64,000 nucleotides of DNA from JANJUO01 sp942492935 (GTDB lineage: Bacteria; Bacteroidota; Ignavibacteria; Kapaibacteriales; UBA2268). Location: contig OW818654.1 of assembly GCA_942492935.1 (NCBI GenBank), forward strand, positions 3,038,001 to 3,102,000, read 5' to 3'. Shown here in pieces: positions 47,049 to 56,487 of this stretch. Numbering within the stretch: the stretch's first letter is position 1; every line of letters begins with the position of its first letter. The notes under the pieces were generated by a model. That model worked only from the letters and a program-made list of their open reading frames with translations. It was not told the origin of the DNA and ran no database searches. The translations under genes and the position numbers were made by a program.

Positions 47049-49658
47049 TTATCTTACAATTATTAATGATTGATTTGAACTTCTATTATTTGAAATTGTA
47101 TTGATAAAATAAATACCTGATTTTAAATAGCTTATATCAAAATCAATTTGTTTGTTATTATCTATCAATCCATTATAAACGGTAGCTACTTTTTGACCAA
47201 TAGAATTGAAAATGCTCACTTCGTAATTAGATGAGAATGTATTTTCAGAATTTATTACTAAAGTTGCGTTATTAAAATTAACATCTGCAATTAATTTTGC
47301 ATCAAAATGAATGAAGTTATCTTCAGCACTCGCAGGGTCAAAACCACGACCTTCTAAACGAATTTGGCGAGTAGGAAGATAAAAATCATTTGAAACAACA
47401 TCAATATTTGCAAATCTTTTTCCTTTTAATAATGCAGTATATTTTACTTCAATTTCGATTTTTTCGCCTTGATTTAAAGTCCATTCATTGTTAGTTGCTG
47501 TAGGTTTAATTGAAAGAATTTCAAATTTTTTGTTATCACCATCTTTCAATTGAATTGATTTAATATTTATTGGATTGGCATTATCTGGCGATAATTCTAT
47601 TGTAAATGTCTTAGAACTATCCAAAGCAACATCGCCAAAATCATATTTATTATCAATTAAATTTGTTTTAACAACCGGCATTTCGCTAACAACAAAATTA
47701 TAGTTAATTGAATTACCAAAATCAGGATTGAAATTTTGCATTAATTTATCACCAGAATACAAACTCAAACTACCATTTCTTAATCCATAATTCTGACCTA
47801 ATACCCAATAACCCAAGCCATATCCATAGGGATTATACAAAATTAATGTATAAGCACCACTCTCGAGATTAATAGAATCTTTATAATTTGTATTATTTTG
47901 AGTAGTTTCTCTTTTGAAAACAACTTCATTTTTGCTATTTACTAAATATAATTGGTATGGACTTGCAGCATTTAAGTCATTATAATTATTAGTAGATAAA
48001 TTGATAATAATTCCTTTATGAAATTTCTTTGGAAATTTTGCAATTGATTTTCCAAAATTATTTTCCTGATAATCATCAGTTTTGCCATTAACTTCAACAA
48101 TATTTATGTTGAATTCATTATCGCTATCCATCAATTTATAATCATCAAATGGTAATGTAATTGTTGTATCTTTTGAAGAAATCAAATCACCTTCCCAAAC
48201 ATAACTATGCTTGTCCATTCCTACAAAACCATATTCAAATTTGATTGATTTAATAATATTTTTGCCAGTATTTCTAAATGTAATTATTGAATTAAATGAA
48301 GATGGATTGAATCTTTTTTGTATCGAATCATTTGAAGGTGTAATTATTTCAATAATTCCTGCATCGTTTTGAAAATTATAATCACTATATTTAATCAAAT
48401 AACCAGTAATTACCCAAAATGGTGTAACATTTCCACTACCTGAATATGGTTTATCGTAATATTCCATATCATAATCTAATAAATTTTCGCCAGCAATTAG
48501 ATGTTCTGTAAGTTCAAAATCATGGAAAGGAACTTCCATACCAGGACACCAATTAGTTCTATCAGCAAGCCATGTTCCACCCTGTGGATACATTGGAATA
48601 TCGCCACATTCACGCCAAATATATTTCTCGTAAATATTAGTATTATTTAAAGCAATATATGATTTTTTCTTGCAAAATTCTGAACAATTATCTGAATTTC
48701 CACCAAAGCCATGCCCTGTATTAATCATTTTCAAACGTGCAGTTTTCTCATCATTAATAAGTGAGATTTTGTATTCAGGTATTCTGCTGTCAAATTTTGC
48801 ATCATAAACAGCACCACCATTTTGCCATAATTTAGTTAAACTTTTTATATCTCTTACAGGTGTACCTTCGATAAAATCAAATGTCAATTCCAAAGATTCC
48901 ATCACATCTTGTCGAGTTTGGTCTCCCCAACCTCCACAAGGAGCATATAAAAATACTTTACCTGAAAGTAATTCCTGCAAATCAGTAACATCATATCTAA
49001 ACATCCAGCCGTCATTTAATTTTAGATTATTGCCATAAGGTGTAATGTATCTAAAAATCTCGTGTTGAATTTGAACAGTTACATTATCACGAAAATATAC
49101 TCGCTTTTTGTTTAGAGTAAATGTTGTGTCTGCATTTACTAATGTAGAATCGGTAAATTTTCCATTTTCGTCAATTTTATAATCAGTATAATATAATTCC
49201 CATGCTTGCAACGAATCAATTGGTTTTGTTGGATTTTGAGAATCGTCAATATTATAAAAATAAATTGTAACTGGAGCAATTGGTGTTTTTACAATTGTCC
49301 AATTACCATCTATTTTTTCAGATTTATAAGTAAAAGCTGTATCTAAAACAAAACTTGCAGTTTCTGGTGATTTTGATTTATACCTATAATTTGGTGCAAA
49401 GAAATGCACAACAAATAAGTTTGCAATATAATCCCATTCACCACACGGCTTGCCTTGTGGACAAATTAATTTGTAATTTGCTACGATTCTATGATATTTA
49501 TTATCATTACTTGGAAAATCAAACCAACCTTCGCGTGGAGTAGTATATTCGATTGTCCTTAAATTTGTGGTATCTCCATTTTTTGAAATAGAAGGAGTTA
49601 TCAATGATAGAAATACTATTATAAGCATTAAGTATTTGAATATTCTAAAAGAATCCAT
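47049..49658 (-). CDS. Secreted PNGase F homologue with T9SS sorting domain
   Basis: 869 residues. A signal peptide (about 1-26) is followed by a peptide-N-glycosidase F-like region. CPQGKPCGEWDYIANLFV (Asp76) aligns with the PNGase F CDEWDRYANVYV segment holding catalytic Asp60. TDLQELLSGK, the Cys-rich SEFCKKKSYIALNN (Glu327, aligned with Glu206) and ADRTNWCPGMEVP also match. The equivalent of PNGase F Glu118 is not obvious (the segment reads LYAPCGGW). A beta-sandwich with GDVALDSSKTFTIEL and RQIRLEGRGFDP (about 660-780) follows, then a T9SS type A tail (about 800-869: ISYLKSGIYFIN). It probably removes N-glycans outside the cell. 156 bases divergent from the acyl-CoA synthetase gene. Confidence 0.85.
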   Translation of the reverse strand: MDSFRIFKYLMLIIVFLSLITPSISKNGDTTNLRTIEYTTPREGWFDFPSNDNKYHRIVANYKLICPQGKPCGEWDYIANLFVVHFFAPNYRYKSKSPETASFVLDTAFTYKSEKIDGNWTIVKTPIAPVTIYFYNIDDSQNPTKPIDSLQAWELYYTDYKIDENGKFTDSTLVNADTTFTLNKKRVYFRDNVTVQIQHEIFRYITPYGNNLKLNDGWMFRYDVTDLQELLSGKVFLYAPCGGWGDQTRQDVMESLELTFDFIEGTPVRDIKSLTKLWQNGGAVYDAKFDSRIPEYKISLINDEKTARLKMINTGHGFGGNSDNCSEFCKKKSYIALNNTNIYEKYIWRECGDIPMYPQGGTWLADRTNWCPGMEVPFHDFELTEHLIAGENLLDYDMEYYDKPYSGSGNVTPFWVITGYLIKYSDYNFQNDAGIIEIITPSNDSIQKRFNPSSFNSIITFRNTGKNIIKSIKFEYGFVGMDKHSYVWEGDLISSKDTTITLPFDDYKLMDSDNEFNINIVEVNGKTDDYQENNFGKSIAKFPKKFHKGIIINLSTNNYNDLNAASPYQLYLVNSKNEVVFKRETTQNNTNYKDSINLESGAYTLILYNPYGYGLGYWVLGQNYGLRNGSLSLYSGDKLMQNFNPDFGNSINYNFVVSEMPVVKTNLIDNKYDFGDVALDSSKTFTIELSPDNANPINIKSIQLKDGDNKKFEILSIKPTATNNEWTLNQGEKIEIEVKYTALLKGKRFANIDVVSNDFYLPTRQIRLEGRGFDPASAEDNFIHFDAKLIADVNFNNATLVINSENTFSSNYEVSIFNSIGQKVATVYNGLIDNNKQIDFDISYLKSGIYFINTISNNRSSNQSLIIVR

Positions 49659-49814
49659 ATTAAACCTTAAAAAACAATTATAAAATTTTCATTAAAAATA
49701 AATTAAAAATTATGAAATTTTTTTCAATAAATAAACTTAATTTTTATATATTGAAAAAAATTTTTAATTTGTGATTTAGAATTATGCTAAAATTGATTAT
49801 TTATTGGAGAACTT

Positions 49815-51617
49815 ATGAATTATACATCAATTCCTGCTATGTTTACAGATGTTTGCAATAGATATGGCAACTCAAAAACTGCTATTAAATTTAAAAAAAA
49901 GGGAAAATATACCGATATTAATCATAGTGAACTTTGTGAACTTATCGAAAAAGTAGCTTTGGGTTTGATGGAACTTGGTATTCATAAAGGGGATAGAGTT
50001 GGAATTATGTCTGAAAATAGAATTGAATGGATAATTTCATCTTTAGCAATTAATTCTATTGGTGCAATTGATGTTCCAATATTTCCAATACTTACATCAA
50101 AACAAGCAGAATATATTTATACAGATTGTCAAGCATCAGCAATCATTGTTTCTAATAATTTTCAGTTAAATAAAGTGTTGCAATTCAAGGATAATTTATC
50201 ATCATTAAGACAGATTATCGTAATGAATGATGAATTTGATTCTAAAGATGTTTACATCAAATCATTTCATGGTTTAATATCAAGAGCAAATGAATTGAAA
50301 ACAGATGAAGAAAGAAAAAACATTTTTTTTGATGGTATCAATAAAATTAAAGCTGATGATTTATTGACGATAATTTACACAAGTGGAACTACGGGTAATC
50401 CAAAAGGTGTGATGCTCACACATAGAAATTTACTTGCTAATATCAAAGGTTCATTAGATGTTTTAGGTAGTTTTGAGAAAGATACTTCATTATTATATCT
50501 TCCATTATGCCATACTTACGAAAGAATGGCTGGATTTTACACTCTTTTTTATTCAGGTTGTACAATTGCACTAGCTGAATCAATTGAAACAATTTCTTCC
50601 AACATTCAAGAAATAAAACCTTCAATTATGACTACAGTCCCAAAATTGCTTGAAACAATCAAGAAAAAAATCTTTGCAAGTATGGAAAGAGAAAAACCAG
50701 CAAAGAAGAAAATATTTAATTGGGCAATAAATACTGGTATTAAGCAAGTACGATTACAACAATCAGATAAATTTTCATTAATTAATTCAACTCAATTTAA
50801 ATTAGCTGACAAATTGGTTTTTGGCAAAATTAGAGAAAAACTTGGTGGAAATATCAGAGCGTTTCTCTGCGGTGGTGCGGCACTACCAGATGATGTTTGC
50901 GAATTTTTCATTGCTATTGGCGCACCAGTTTTACAAGGATATGGCTTAACAGAAAATTCACCTGTCGTTGCGGTAAATGGTTTTGAAGATAATGAAATTG
51001 GAACTATTGGAAGAGTCTTACCAAATTTAGAAGTGAAAATTGCTGAAGATGGTGAAATATTAGTTAAAGGTCCAAGCGTAATGAAAGGATACTGGAATGA
51101 TATTAATGCAACCAAAGAAGCAATTGATGAAGATGGTTGGCTTAATACTGGTGATGTTGGACAATTTACTGCAAAAGGACATCTTAAAATAACAGATAGA
51201 AAGAAAAATATATTTGTTTCATCGGGTGGGAAAAATATTGCCCCTCAACCAATTGAAAATCTGCTTTGTCAAAGTAGATATATTGAACATTGTGTTTTGA
51301 TTGGTGATAATCGAGAGTATATAACTGCATTACTTACTCCAAATTTTGAACAATTAAAAGGTCTTGCTGAAGATTTTAAAATTGAATATAAAGTCGAAGA
51401 TGAGCTAATAGCTAATCAATTAATTATCAAACAAATTCAAAAAGATATAGACTATTTGCAAAAAGACTTATCAAAATTTGAAAAAGTTAGAAGATTTCAA
51501 CTTTTATCCAAACCATTCACAGTTGATGGAGGAGAATTAAGTCCTAAAATGAGTATTAAAAGACATATTGTTCATCATAAATATTCAGATTTGATTGAAA
51601 TTATGTATAATTCATAA
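49815..51617 (+). CDS. Long-chain acyl-CoA synthetase (AMP-binding)
   Basis: Activates fatty acids to acyl-CoA using ATP. Adenylate-forming motifs: IIYTSGTTGNPKGVMLTHRN (P-loop, about residues 188-207), YLPLCHTYERMAGFY, FLCGGAALPDDVCEFF, QGYGLTENSPVV, WLNTGDVGQF and ITDRKKNIFVSSGGKNIAPQ. 600 residues fits the bacterial/eukaryotic long-chain FadD-like group (COG1022). It has no signal peptide and is likely peripheral at the inner membrane. A GGAG ribosome binding site lies 6 bases before the ATG. Confidence 0.94.
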   Translation: MNYTSIPAMFTDVCNRYGNSKTAIKFKKKGKYTDINHSELCELIEKVALGLMELGIHKGDRVGIMSENRIEWIISSLAINSIGAIDVPIFPILTSKQAEYIYTDCQASAIIVSNNFQLNKVLQFKDNLSSLRQIIVMNDEFDSKDVYIKSFHGLISRANELKTDEERKNIFFDGINKIKADDLLTIIYTSGTTGNPKGVMLTHRNLLANIKGSLDVLGSFEKDTSLLYLPLCHTYERMAGFYTLFYSGCTIALAESIETISSNIQEIKPSIMTTVPKLLETIKKKIFASMEREKPAKKKIFNWAINTGIKQVRLQQSDKFSLINSTQFKLADKLVFGKIREKLGGNIRAFLCGGAALPDDVCEFFIAIGAPVLQGYGLTENSPVVAVNGFEDNEIGTIGRVLPNLEVKIAEDGEILVKGPSVMKGYWNDINATKEAIDEDGWLNTGDVGQFTAKGHLKITDRKKNIFVSSGGKNIAPQPIENLLCQSRYIEHCVLIGDNREYITALLTPNFEQLKGLAEDFKIEYKVEDELIANQLIIKQIQKDIDYLQKDLSKFEKVRRFQLLSKPFTVDGGELSPKMSIKRHIVHHKYSDLIEIMYNS

Positions 51618-52144
51618 ATAACAAATACTACATTTTTTGTATAATAATTTGCTTGTAAATTGGTATAATTTGCGAGTATTAGTAAAATATTTATAAAATT
51701 TATAATGCTATAAAACTGAAATTGCACATGTCAATTTTTACCAATTAAAAATGAGTTATTTAGTCAATCATTATATTAATATTTGATTTTAGTTCAAACT
51801 AAACTTTTCTTTTTTGAAATATCAAAAAAATGAACCGGCAAAATAGTTACCATAATTTAAGTTACAGAAAAGTGCATAAAACCATATCAATTAATGACCT
51901 TTGTAGCAATATGGATTTACCATAAATAGGCCTGCTCTTTATTTGCCACAAAATATTGCAGATTTTGACATAGCCATGTATATTTCAAACACTTAAACAA
52001 ATTTTATTATTTATTTCAGTAGTAACTTCCGATAGAAAGTCAATGCAATTTCCGGTATAAATAATTGAATTTTTTAATTTGAATTCAATGTGTAGTTAGA
52101 GATGTTTCAAAATTCATTTGTATCACAGTAAATACTATAAAAAA
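51618..52144. other. Intergenic, nothing recognised
   Basis: About 530 bases of AT-rich DNA between the convergent acyl-CoA synthetase and rpsA genes. No open frame, repeat or RNA gene was recognised apart from the rpsA terminator at its right edge. Confidence 0.5.
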
Positions 52145-52169
52145 AGGGCTGAATTATAAATTCAGCCCT
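52145..52169 (-). terminator. Intrinsic terminator of rpsA
   Basis: An 11-bp stem (AGGGCTGAATT with AATTCAGCCCT) with a 3-base loop is followed on the minus strand by a run of six T. It lies 27 bases after the rpsA stop. Confidence 0.85.
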
Positions 52170-52196
52170 ATTAATTTTAATTTACTTCTTATCTTA

Positions 52197-54161
52197 TTAG
52201 TTATCTGTATTTTCAATTTTAGTTTCAGGAGTAGCTTCTACAACCGGAGTAGGAACTATTACATCATCATCAATTGGTTCACCAACAACTGCAGCAATTT
52301 CTTCTGGCTTCAAAGCTTTTGTATCAACTTTTGCAAGTTCAAATTCTTCAGGCAAATCAGCTGCCATTGAACTGTCATAAGGAATTTCGATAATTCCAGA
52401 ATCAGCATTTGGAACTGGATGAGCAGTATTATATGTATCAATGATTGATTGCTCTTTGTTACGTAAAGCTTCAACTGCTGATAGTACAATTTTCTTTGAC
52501 TCTTTATCAAATTCAACTACTTTCAATGGTAATACATCACCAATTTTGAAGTATTCGCCAATGTTTTTAACTGGTGCGAAAGACAATTGTGAAACTGGAA
52601 CAAAACCATCAACTCCATCAGGTAATTCTACAATTACGCCTTTTTCGATGATTCTTTCGATTCTTGCTTCAGTTTCGGCAGTTACACCATATTTATCTTG
52701 GAAGTAATCCCAAGGATTATCATTGATTTGTTTGTGTCCAAGTGCTATTCTGCGTTGGTCAGGGTCAATACTCAATACCATTACATCAAGTTTATCTCCT
52801 TTCTTAACAAATTCGCCTGGATGACGGATTTTCTTAGTCCAACTTAAGTCGCTAATATGAACAAGTCCATCAACACCCGGTTCGAGTTCAACAAACACGC
52901 CGAAGTTAGTAAGATTACGAACAATACCTGAATGTTTAGAATCAACTGGGTATTTTTTCATTAAGTCTTGCCATGGATCTGGTTCAAGTTGTTTCATACC
53001 AAGAGCAAGTTTCTTGTTGTCTTTATCAATATTAAGAACGATAGCATCAACAATTTGTCCCATAGACACAATTTGTGATGGGTGTTTAACGTGTTGAGTC
53101 CAAGACATTTCACTAATGTGAATAAGACCTTCAATTCCTTTTTCGATTTCGATAAATGCACCGTAATCAGTCAAGCTAACAACTTTACCACTAACTTTAG
53201 TGCCTTTTTCGTATTTTTCACCGATAGTATCCCAAGGATGTGGAGTAAGTTGTTTCATACCAAGTGAAATACGTTTTTTATCTTCGTCGAAATCAAGAAC
53301 AACAACTTTGCAAACTTGGTCAAGCTGAACGATTTCTGATGGATGAGTAACTCTACCCCATGATAAATCAGTAATGTGAACAAGACCGTCCACACCGCCA
53401 AGGTCAACGAATACACCGAAGTCTGAAATAGCTTTAACAGTACCTTCGAGTACGAGACCTTTTTCAAGTTTAGCCATAATGGCTGTTCTTTGTTCAGAAA
53501 GTTGTTCTTCAAGAAGAACTTTGTGAGATACAACAACATTTTCGCTTGGGTGATTTACTTTCACTACACGAACGTCAATAGTTTTAGCAACCCATGCATC
53601 AAAATCACGAACAGGACGAACATCAATTTGTGAACCAGGCAAAAATGCTTCGATTCCAAGAAGGTCAACAACCATACCGCCTTTAATTCTGCGGAGGATT
53701 TTAACGCGAGTAATCTCTTGTTTGTCGTGTAATGCTAAAATATCTTCCCAAATTCTCATAAAGTCTGCTCTGCGGCGTGAAAGTATGAGTTTACCGTTTG
53801 AGTCTTCCATTTTATCAATGAAGACATCAATTTCATCGCCGATTTGATATGTTTCTGCATTCAAAAGCTCTGCACGTGGAACCACGCCAAGTGATTTGAA
53901 TCCAATATCAACAAGCACTTCATCTTTTGTTAAGCTTACGATTTTACCATGAACGAGTTCATCTTCTTTTACAAGTTTGATTGCATTTTCGAAAATTTTA
54001 GAAAATGAATCGTCATCGAGTTCAAGATTTGGAAAACCGCTGTCAATTAATTGTACAATTCTGTCAGGATTGTCTGCCGCATAAAGAGTCTTGTTTAGAC
54101 CACTTAATGGGTGTACTGTGTCAGTTGTAGTAATATCTACGTTATTAGCATTATCCGACAT
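52197..54161 (-). CDS. rpsA: 30S ribosomal protein S1
   Basis: 654 residues with six S1 RNA-binding domains: HGKIVSLTKDEVLVDIGFKS, ITRVKILRRIKGGMVVDLLG, EGTVKAISDFGVFVDLGGVD, SGKVVSLTDYGAFIEIEKGI, SGIVRNLTNFGVFVELEPGV and EARIERIIEKGVIVELPDGV. S1 recruits mRNAs to the 30S subunit. The first two domains are the diverged ribosome-binding pair, as is usual. The Asp/Glu/Pro-rich tail is typical of this phylum. The gene has a strong GGAGGA ribosome binding site, unlike most genes here. Confidence 0.96.
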   Translation of the reverse strand: MSDNANNVDITTTDTVHPLSGLNKTLYAADNPDRIVQLIDSGFPNLELDDDSFSKIFENAIKLVKEDELVHGKIVSLTKDEVLVDIGFKSLGVVPRAELLNAETYQIGDEIDVFIDKMEDSNGKLILSRRRADFMRIWEDILALHDKQEITRVKILRRIKGGMVVDLLGIEAFLPGSQIDVRPVRDFDAWVAKTIDVRVVKVNHPSENVVVSHKVLLEEQLSEQRTAIMAKLEKGLVLEGTVKAISDFGVFVDLGGVDGLVHITDLSWGRVTHPSEIVQLDQVCKVVVLDFDEDKKRISLGMKQLTPHPWDTIGEKYEKGTKVSGKVVSLTDYGAFIEIEKGIEGLIHISEMSWTQHVKHPSQIVSMGQIVDAIVLNIDKDNKKLALGMKQLEPDPWQDLMKKYPVDSKHSGIVRNLTNFGVFVELEPGVDGLVHISDLSWTKKIRHPGEFVKKGDKLDVMVLSIDPDQRRIALGHKQINDNPWDYFQDKYGVTAETEARIERIIEKGVIVELPDGVDGFVPVSQLSFAPVKNIGEYFKIGDVLPLKVVEFDKESKKIVLSAVEALRNKEQSIIDTYNTAHPVPNADSGIIEIPYDSSMAADLPEEFELAKVDTKALKPEEIAAVVGEPIDDDVIVPTPVVEATPETKIENTDN

Positions 54162-54376
54162 TAAAATTCCTCCGAAAAAAAATATTTTGATATAGTTAAT
54201 AAAAATGATGTATTAAAACATCTACCATTAAAATTTTAATTTTTGCTAAAATTAGCTATGCAATTTACGAAAATTTTTTATAATGATAAAAAAGAATTTT
54301 TTATTTTTTATTTATTTGTAACTACAAAACCGTTTTATAAGGTTGCAAATAATTGAAAAAAAGAATTTTAAATCTA

Positions 54377-55006
54377 CTAAGTGGTTAAGCTGGAATTGAT
54401 ATTTGAAATTAAAAATTTGATATTTAATGATAACCATAATAATACAGGTAAAATCACATTTGTACTTGTTCCTGTTACATTAAAAAAATACGAACCCCAA
54501 TATACGACAAATGAGGTCAAGGCAGGTAATTCTTGAATTGCATATTCAGGATAATTATAATTATCAAATACAAATAGATATAGTTTAACAAAAATAAAAG
54601 CATATAAAATTACTATACCAATCAAGAATTTTAGTAAATTCTTTTTAAATTCGATTGGAAAAGAAAAAATTAATGATGTAAATAATATTGTTCCAATTAG
54701 TGCTTCGAGCCGCAAATCAGAGCCAATAGTTTTGACAATAAAATTTCCATCAGCATCTTTCTTTTGATAATATGTAATTTTTACTTCAATAATTGTTGGT
54801 TTATTCGGCAGTGTAATCAATTTGATATATTTTTGAATAGCATTGTCATTATTAATATTTGAATCAAAATAAGTTTGCCCTAAATATCTAAATGATTTTA
54901 CATAAATATCATCAATTAAAAATGAAATGGAATAAAGGGAAGTAAAAATCAAAAAAAATAGAATTATGCTGTTTTTGATTGAATTATTTTTAAATGTAAA
55001 ATCCAT
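54377..55006 (-). CDS. Exosortase-associated membrane protein (unknown)
   Basis: 209 residues with about four or five membrane segments (about 12-32, 103-121, 124-145, 165-180, 184-200) and a soluble loop (about 40-95) between the first two. No family is recognised. Its ATG overlaps the stop of the exosortase-like gene (TAATG), so the two are translated together and probably work as a pair. The loop, likely periplasmic, could contact substrate. No sorting motif is present in the protein itself. Confidence 0.6.
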   Translation of the reverse strand: MDFTFKNNSIKNSIILFFLIFTSLYSISFLIDDIYVKSFRYLGQTYFDSNINNDNAIQKYIKLITLPNKPTIIEVKITYYQKKDADGNFIVKTIGSDLRLEALIGTILFTSLIFSFPIEFKKNLLKFLIGIVILYAFIFVKLYLFVFDNYNYPEYAIQELPALTSFVVYWGSYFFNVTGTSTNVILPVLLWLSLNIKFLISNINSSLTT

Positions 55007-55509
55007 TATTTCACCGGTATATATTTAAGCCAAAAATACCATGCAATAACTGATATAACAATGTATAATATCGGTAAGATTTCGTTATGAAATATGTCAA
55101 AAAGAGAGACATCAATTGAGGCAACAAGATAAAGTATTAACACTCTAAGCAGATTTAAAAAATATAATAACGAGCCACCGATTAGCACGCCTTTTAACTT
55201 ATATTTCAAATCTGCAGGAAATGCTATTACTCCAGCCAGAAAAATTACAAGTGCTTCGCTTCCTTCACACCCGAAAGATAATATCATACTTATTTTTTGG
55301 GTAATAATTGTAGTGTTCTCTACAACTACATTATTATCAAACAATTTAATCAATAAACCAGAAAGATAAGCATTGAATCTCAGATAAGGTTCGAATATTT
55401 CTTTGTTAAAAAATAATATTATTGCATAATAAGTACCTATTATACAAATTAAAATGACAAAAAAATTTATTAATTTTTTTGTTTTATTACTGTCAATATT
55501 ATTTTTCAA
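55006..55509 (-). CDS. Small exosortase/archaeosortase family protein
   Basis: 167 residues, four or more membrane helices. The three residues required in exosortases are in place: Cys81 in SFGCEGSEALVIFLAGVIAF, Arg122 in FLNLLRVLILYL and His141 in DIFHNEILPIL. The small size and FGCEG pattern are closest to the XrtH-like subgroup. Exosortases cleave C-terminal sorting signals at the inner membrane and attach proteins to sugars or lipids. No cognate signal such as PEP-CTERM or IPTLxxWG was seen on any protein here. The start is TTG, as no ATG fits before the first helix and a stop lies eight codons upstream. Confidence 0.78.
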   Translation of the reverse strand: MKNNIDSNKTKKLINFFVILICIIGTYYAIILFFNKEIFEPYLRFNAYLSGLLIKLFDNNVVVENTTIITQKISMILSFGCEGSEALVIFLAGVIAFPADLKYKLKGVLIGGSLLYFLNLLRVLILYLVASIDVSLFDIFHNEILPILYIVISVIAWYFWLKYIPVK

Positions 55510-55589
55510 AGTTAACTCTATACGAAAATTTTAAAAATATCAAATTGATATAAGATATTTTTAGAACAATTTCAATTCTAAACCAATAT

Positions 55590-55719
55590 GGGACTGGCTC
55601 AAAAGGTTATTTAGTTATTTTCCATTTTGAAAGTTGTGAGAAATTTATATATATTTCAACAACTTAGTATGAAATGGATTCTGAAACAAGTTCAGAATAA
55701 TACCTTTTGAGACAGCCCC
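55590..55719. mobile_element. MITE-like element with terminal inverted repeats
   Basis: A 130-base noncoding element bounded by inverted repeats of about 21 bases (GGGACTGGCTCAAAAGGTTA at the left; complement of AATACCTTTTGAGACAGCCCC at the right, two mismatches). GGGGCTGTCTCAAAAGG ends resemble those of some IS families I recall (IS1182-like). It carries an internal ATTCTGAAACAAGTTCAGAAT palindrome like the REP-like modules elsewhere. It has no transposase. It lies between infC and the exosortase pair. Confidence 0.6.
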
Positions 55720-55779
55720 ATCTAAATCAAAATTTATTATAAAATGTGATTTTTAAAAAAATTATAAAATCACATCAAT

Positions 55780-56352
55780 TTATTTCTTTTTTGTCTTATC
55801 AGGAGTCATTATCACTGAAAGATTTTTGCCTTCGAATCTTAAATCAGAGTCAACTTTAGCAATATCTTGCATTTCCTGAATAAATCGGGTCAGTAATTCT
55901 CTGCCTATTTCTTGATGAGTAATTTCTCTACCACGAAACATTACAGATGCCTTTACTTTATTTCCTTCCTCAATAAAATCTCTTGCATGCCTAACTTTGA
56001 AATTAAAATCATGAGTATCAGTACGCCATTTAAACCTAACTTCTTTCATTTGCTGTTGAAGTTGGTTTTTCTTTTGTATTTTTTCCTTTTTCTGATGTTC
56101 GTATATAAACTTGCCATAGTCAATGATTTTACAAACAGGCGGAACTGCCTGTGGTGCAATTTCAACTAAATCAAGTTCTTTTTCTTCAGCCATACGAACA
56201 GCATCTGCTCTCTTGACAACTCCAAGCATTTTTCCCTCAGAATCAATCAAACGTATTTCAAGAGCTTTTATCTCATGATTAATTTTATGAGCTCTCTGAG
56301 TATCCTTTATTACTCCTCTATGAGGAGAGTGTGAAAATGGTAACGACTTCAA
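55780..56352 (-). CDS. infC: Translation initiation factor IF-3
   Basis: 190 residues. The N-domain begins HKINHEIKALEIRLIDSEGK and carries LDLVEIAPQAVPPVCKIIDY; the linker is Lys/Gln-rich; the C-domain has KEVRFKWRTDTHDFNFKVRH and VMFRGREITHQEIGRELL. It prevents subunit joining and proofreads the start codon. No ATG lies before the N-domain; the best start is TTG at 56352 with AAAGGGA upstream. IF-3 mRNAs often use a rare start for autoregulation. The usual partners rpmI and rplT are missing downstream; a MITE and the exosortase pair follow instead. Confidence 0.95.
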   Translation of the reverse strand: MKSLPFSHSPHRGVIKDTQRAHKINHEIKALEIRLIDSEGKMLGVVKRADAVRMAEEKELDLVEIAPQAVPPVCKIIDYGKFIYEHQKKEKIQKKNQLQQQMKEVRFKWRTDTHDFNFKVRHARDFIEEGNKVKASVMFRGREITHQEIGRELLTRFIQEMQDIAKVDSDLRFEGKNLSVIMTPDKTKKK

Positions 56353-56487
56353 ATATTCCCTTTAAATTGTTTTTAATTAGTTACAATAATATTAAAATAC
56401 AAACTTATTGCAAATTTCTCAAAAAAACAAAATGTTTTCTTTATAATTACGAAAAAAAATTAAATATTTTTAACACAATCTCTTTTA

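Noticed and set aside
54377..55006. PEP-CTERM or IPTLxxWG substrate encoded next to the exosortase
   Set aside because: The neighbour is a multi-helix membrane protein with no C-terminal sorting signal.
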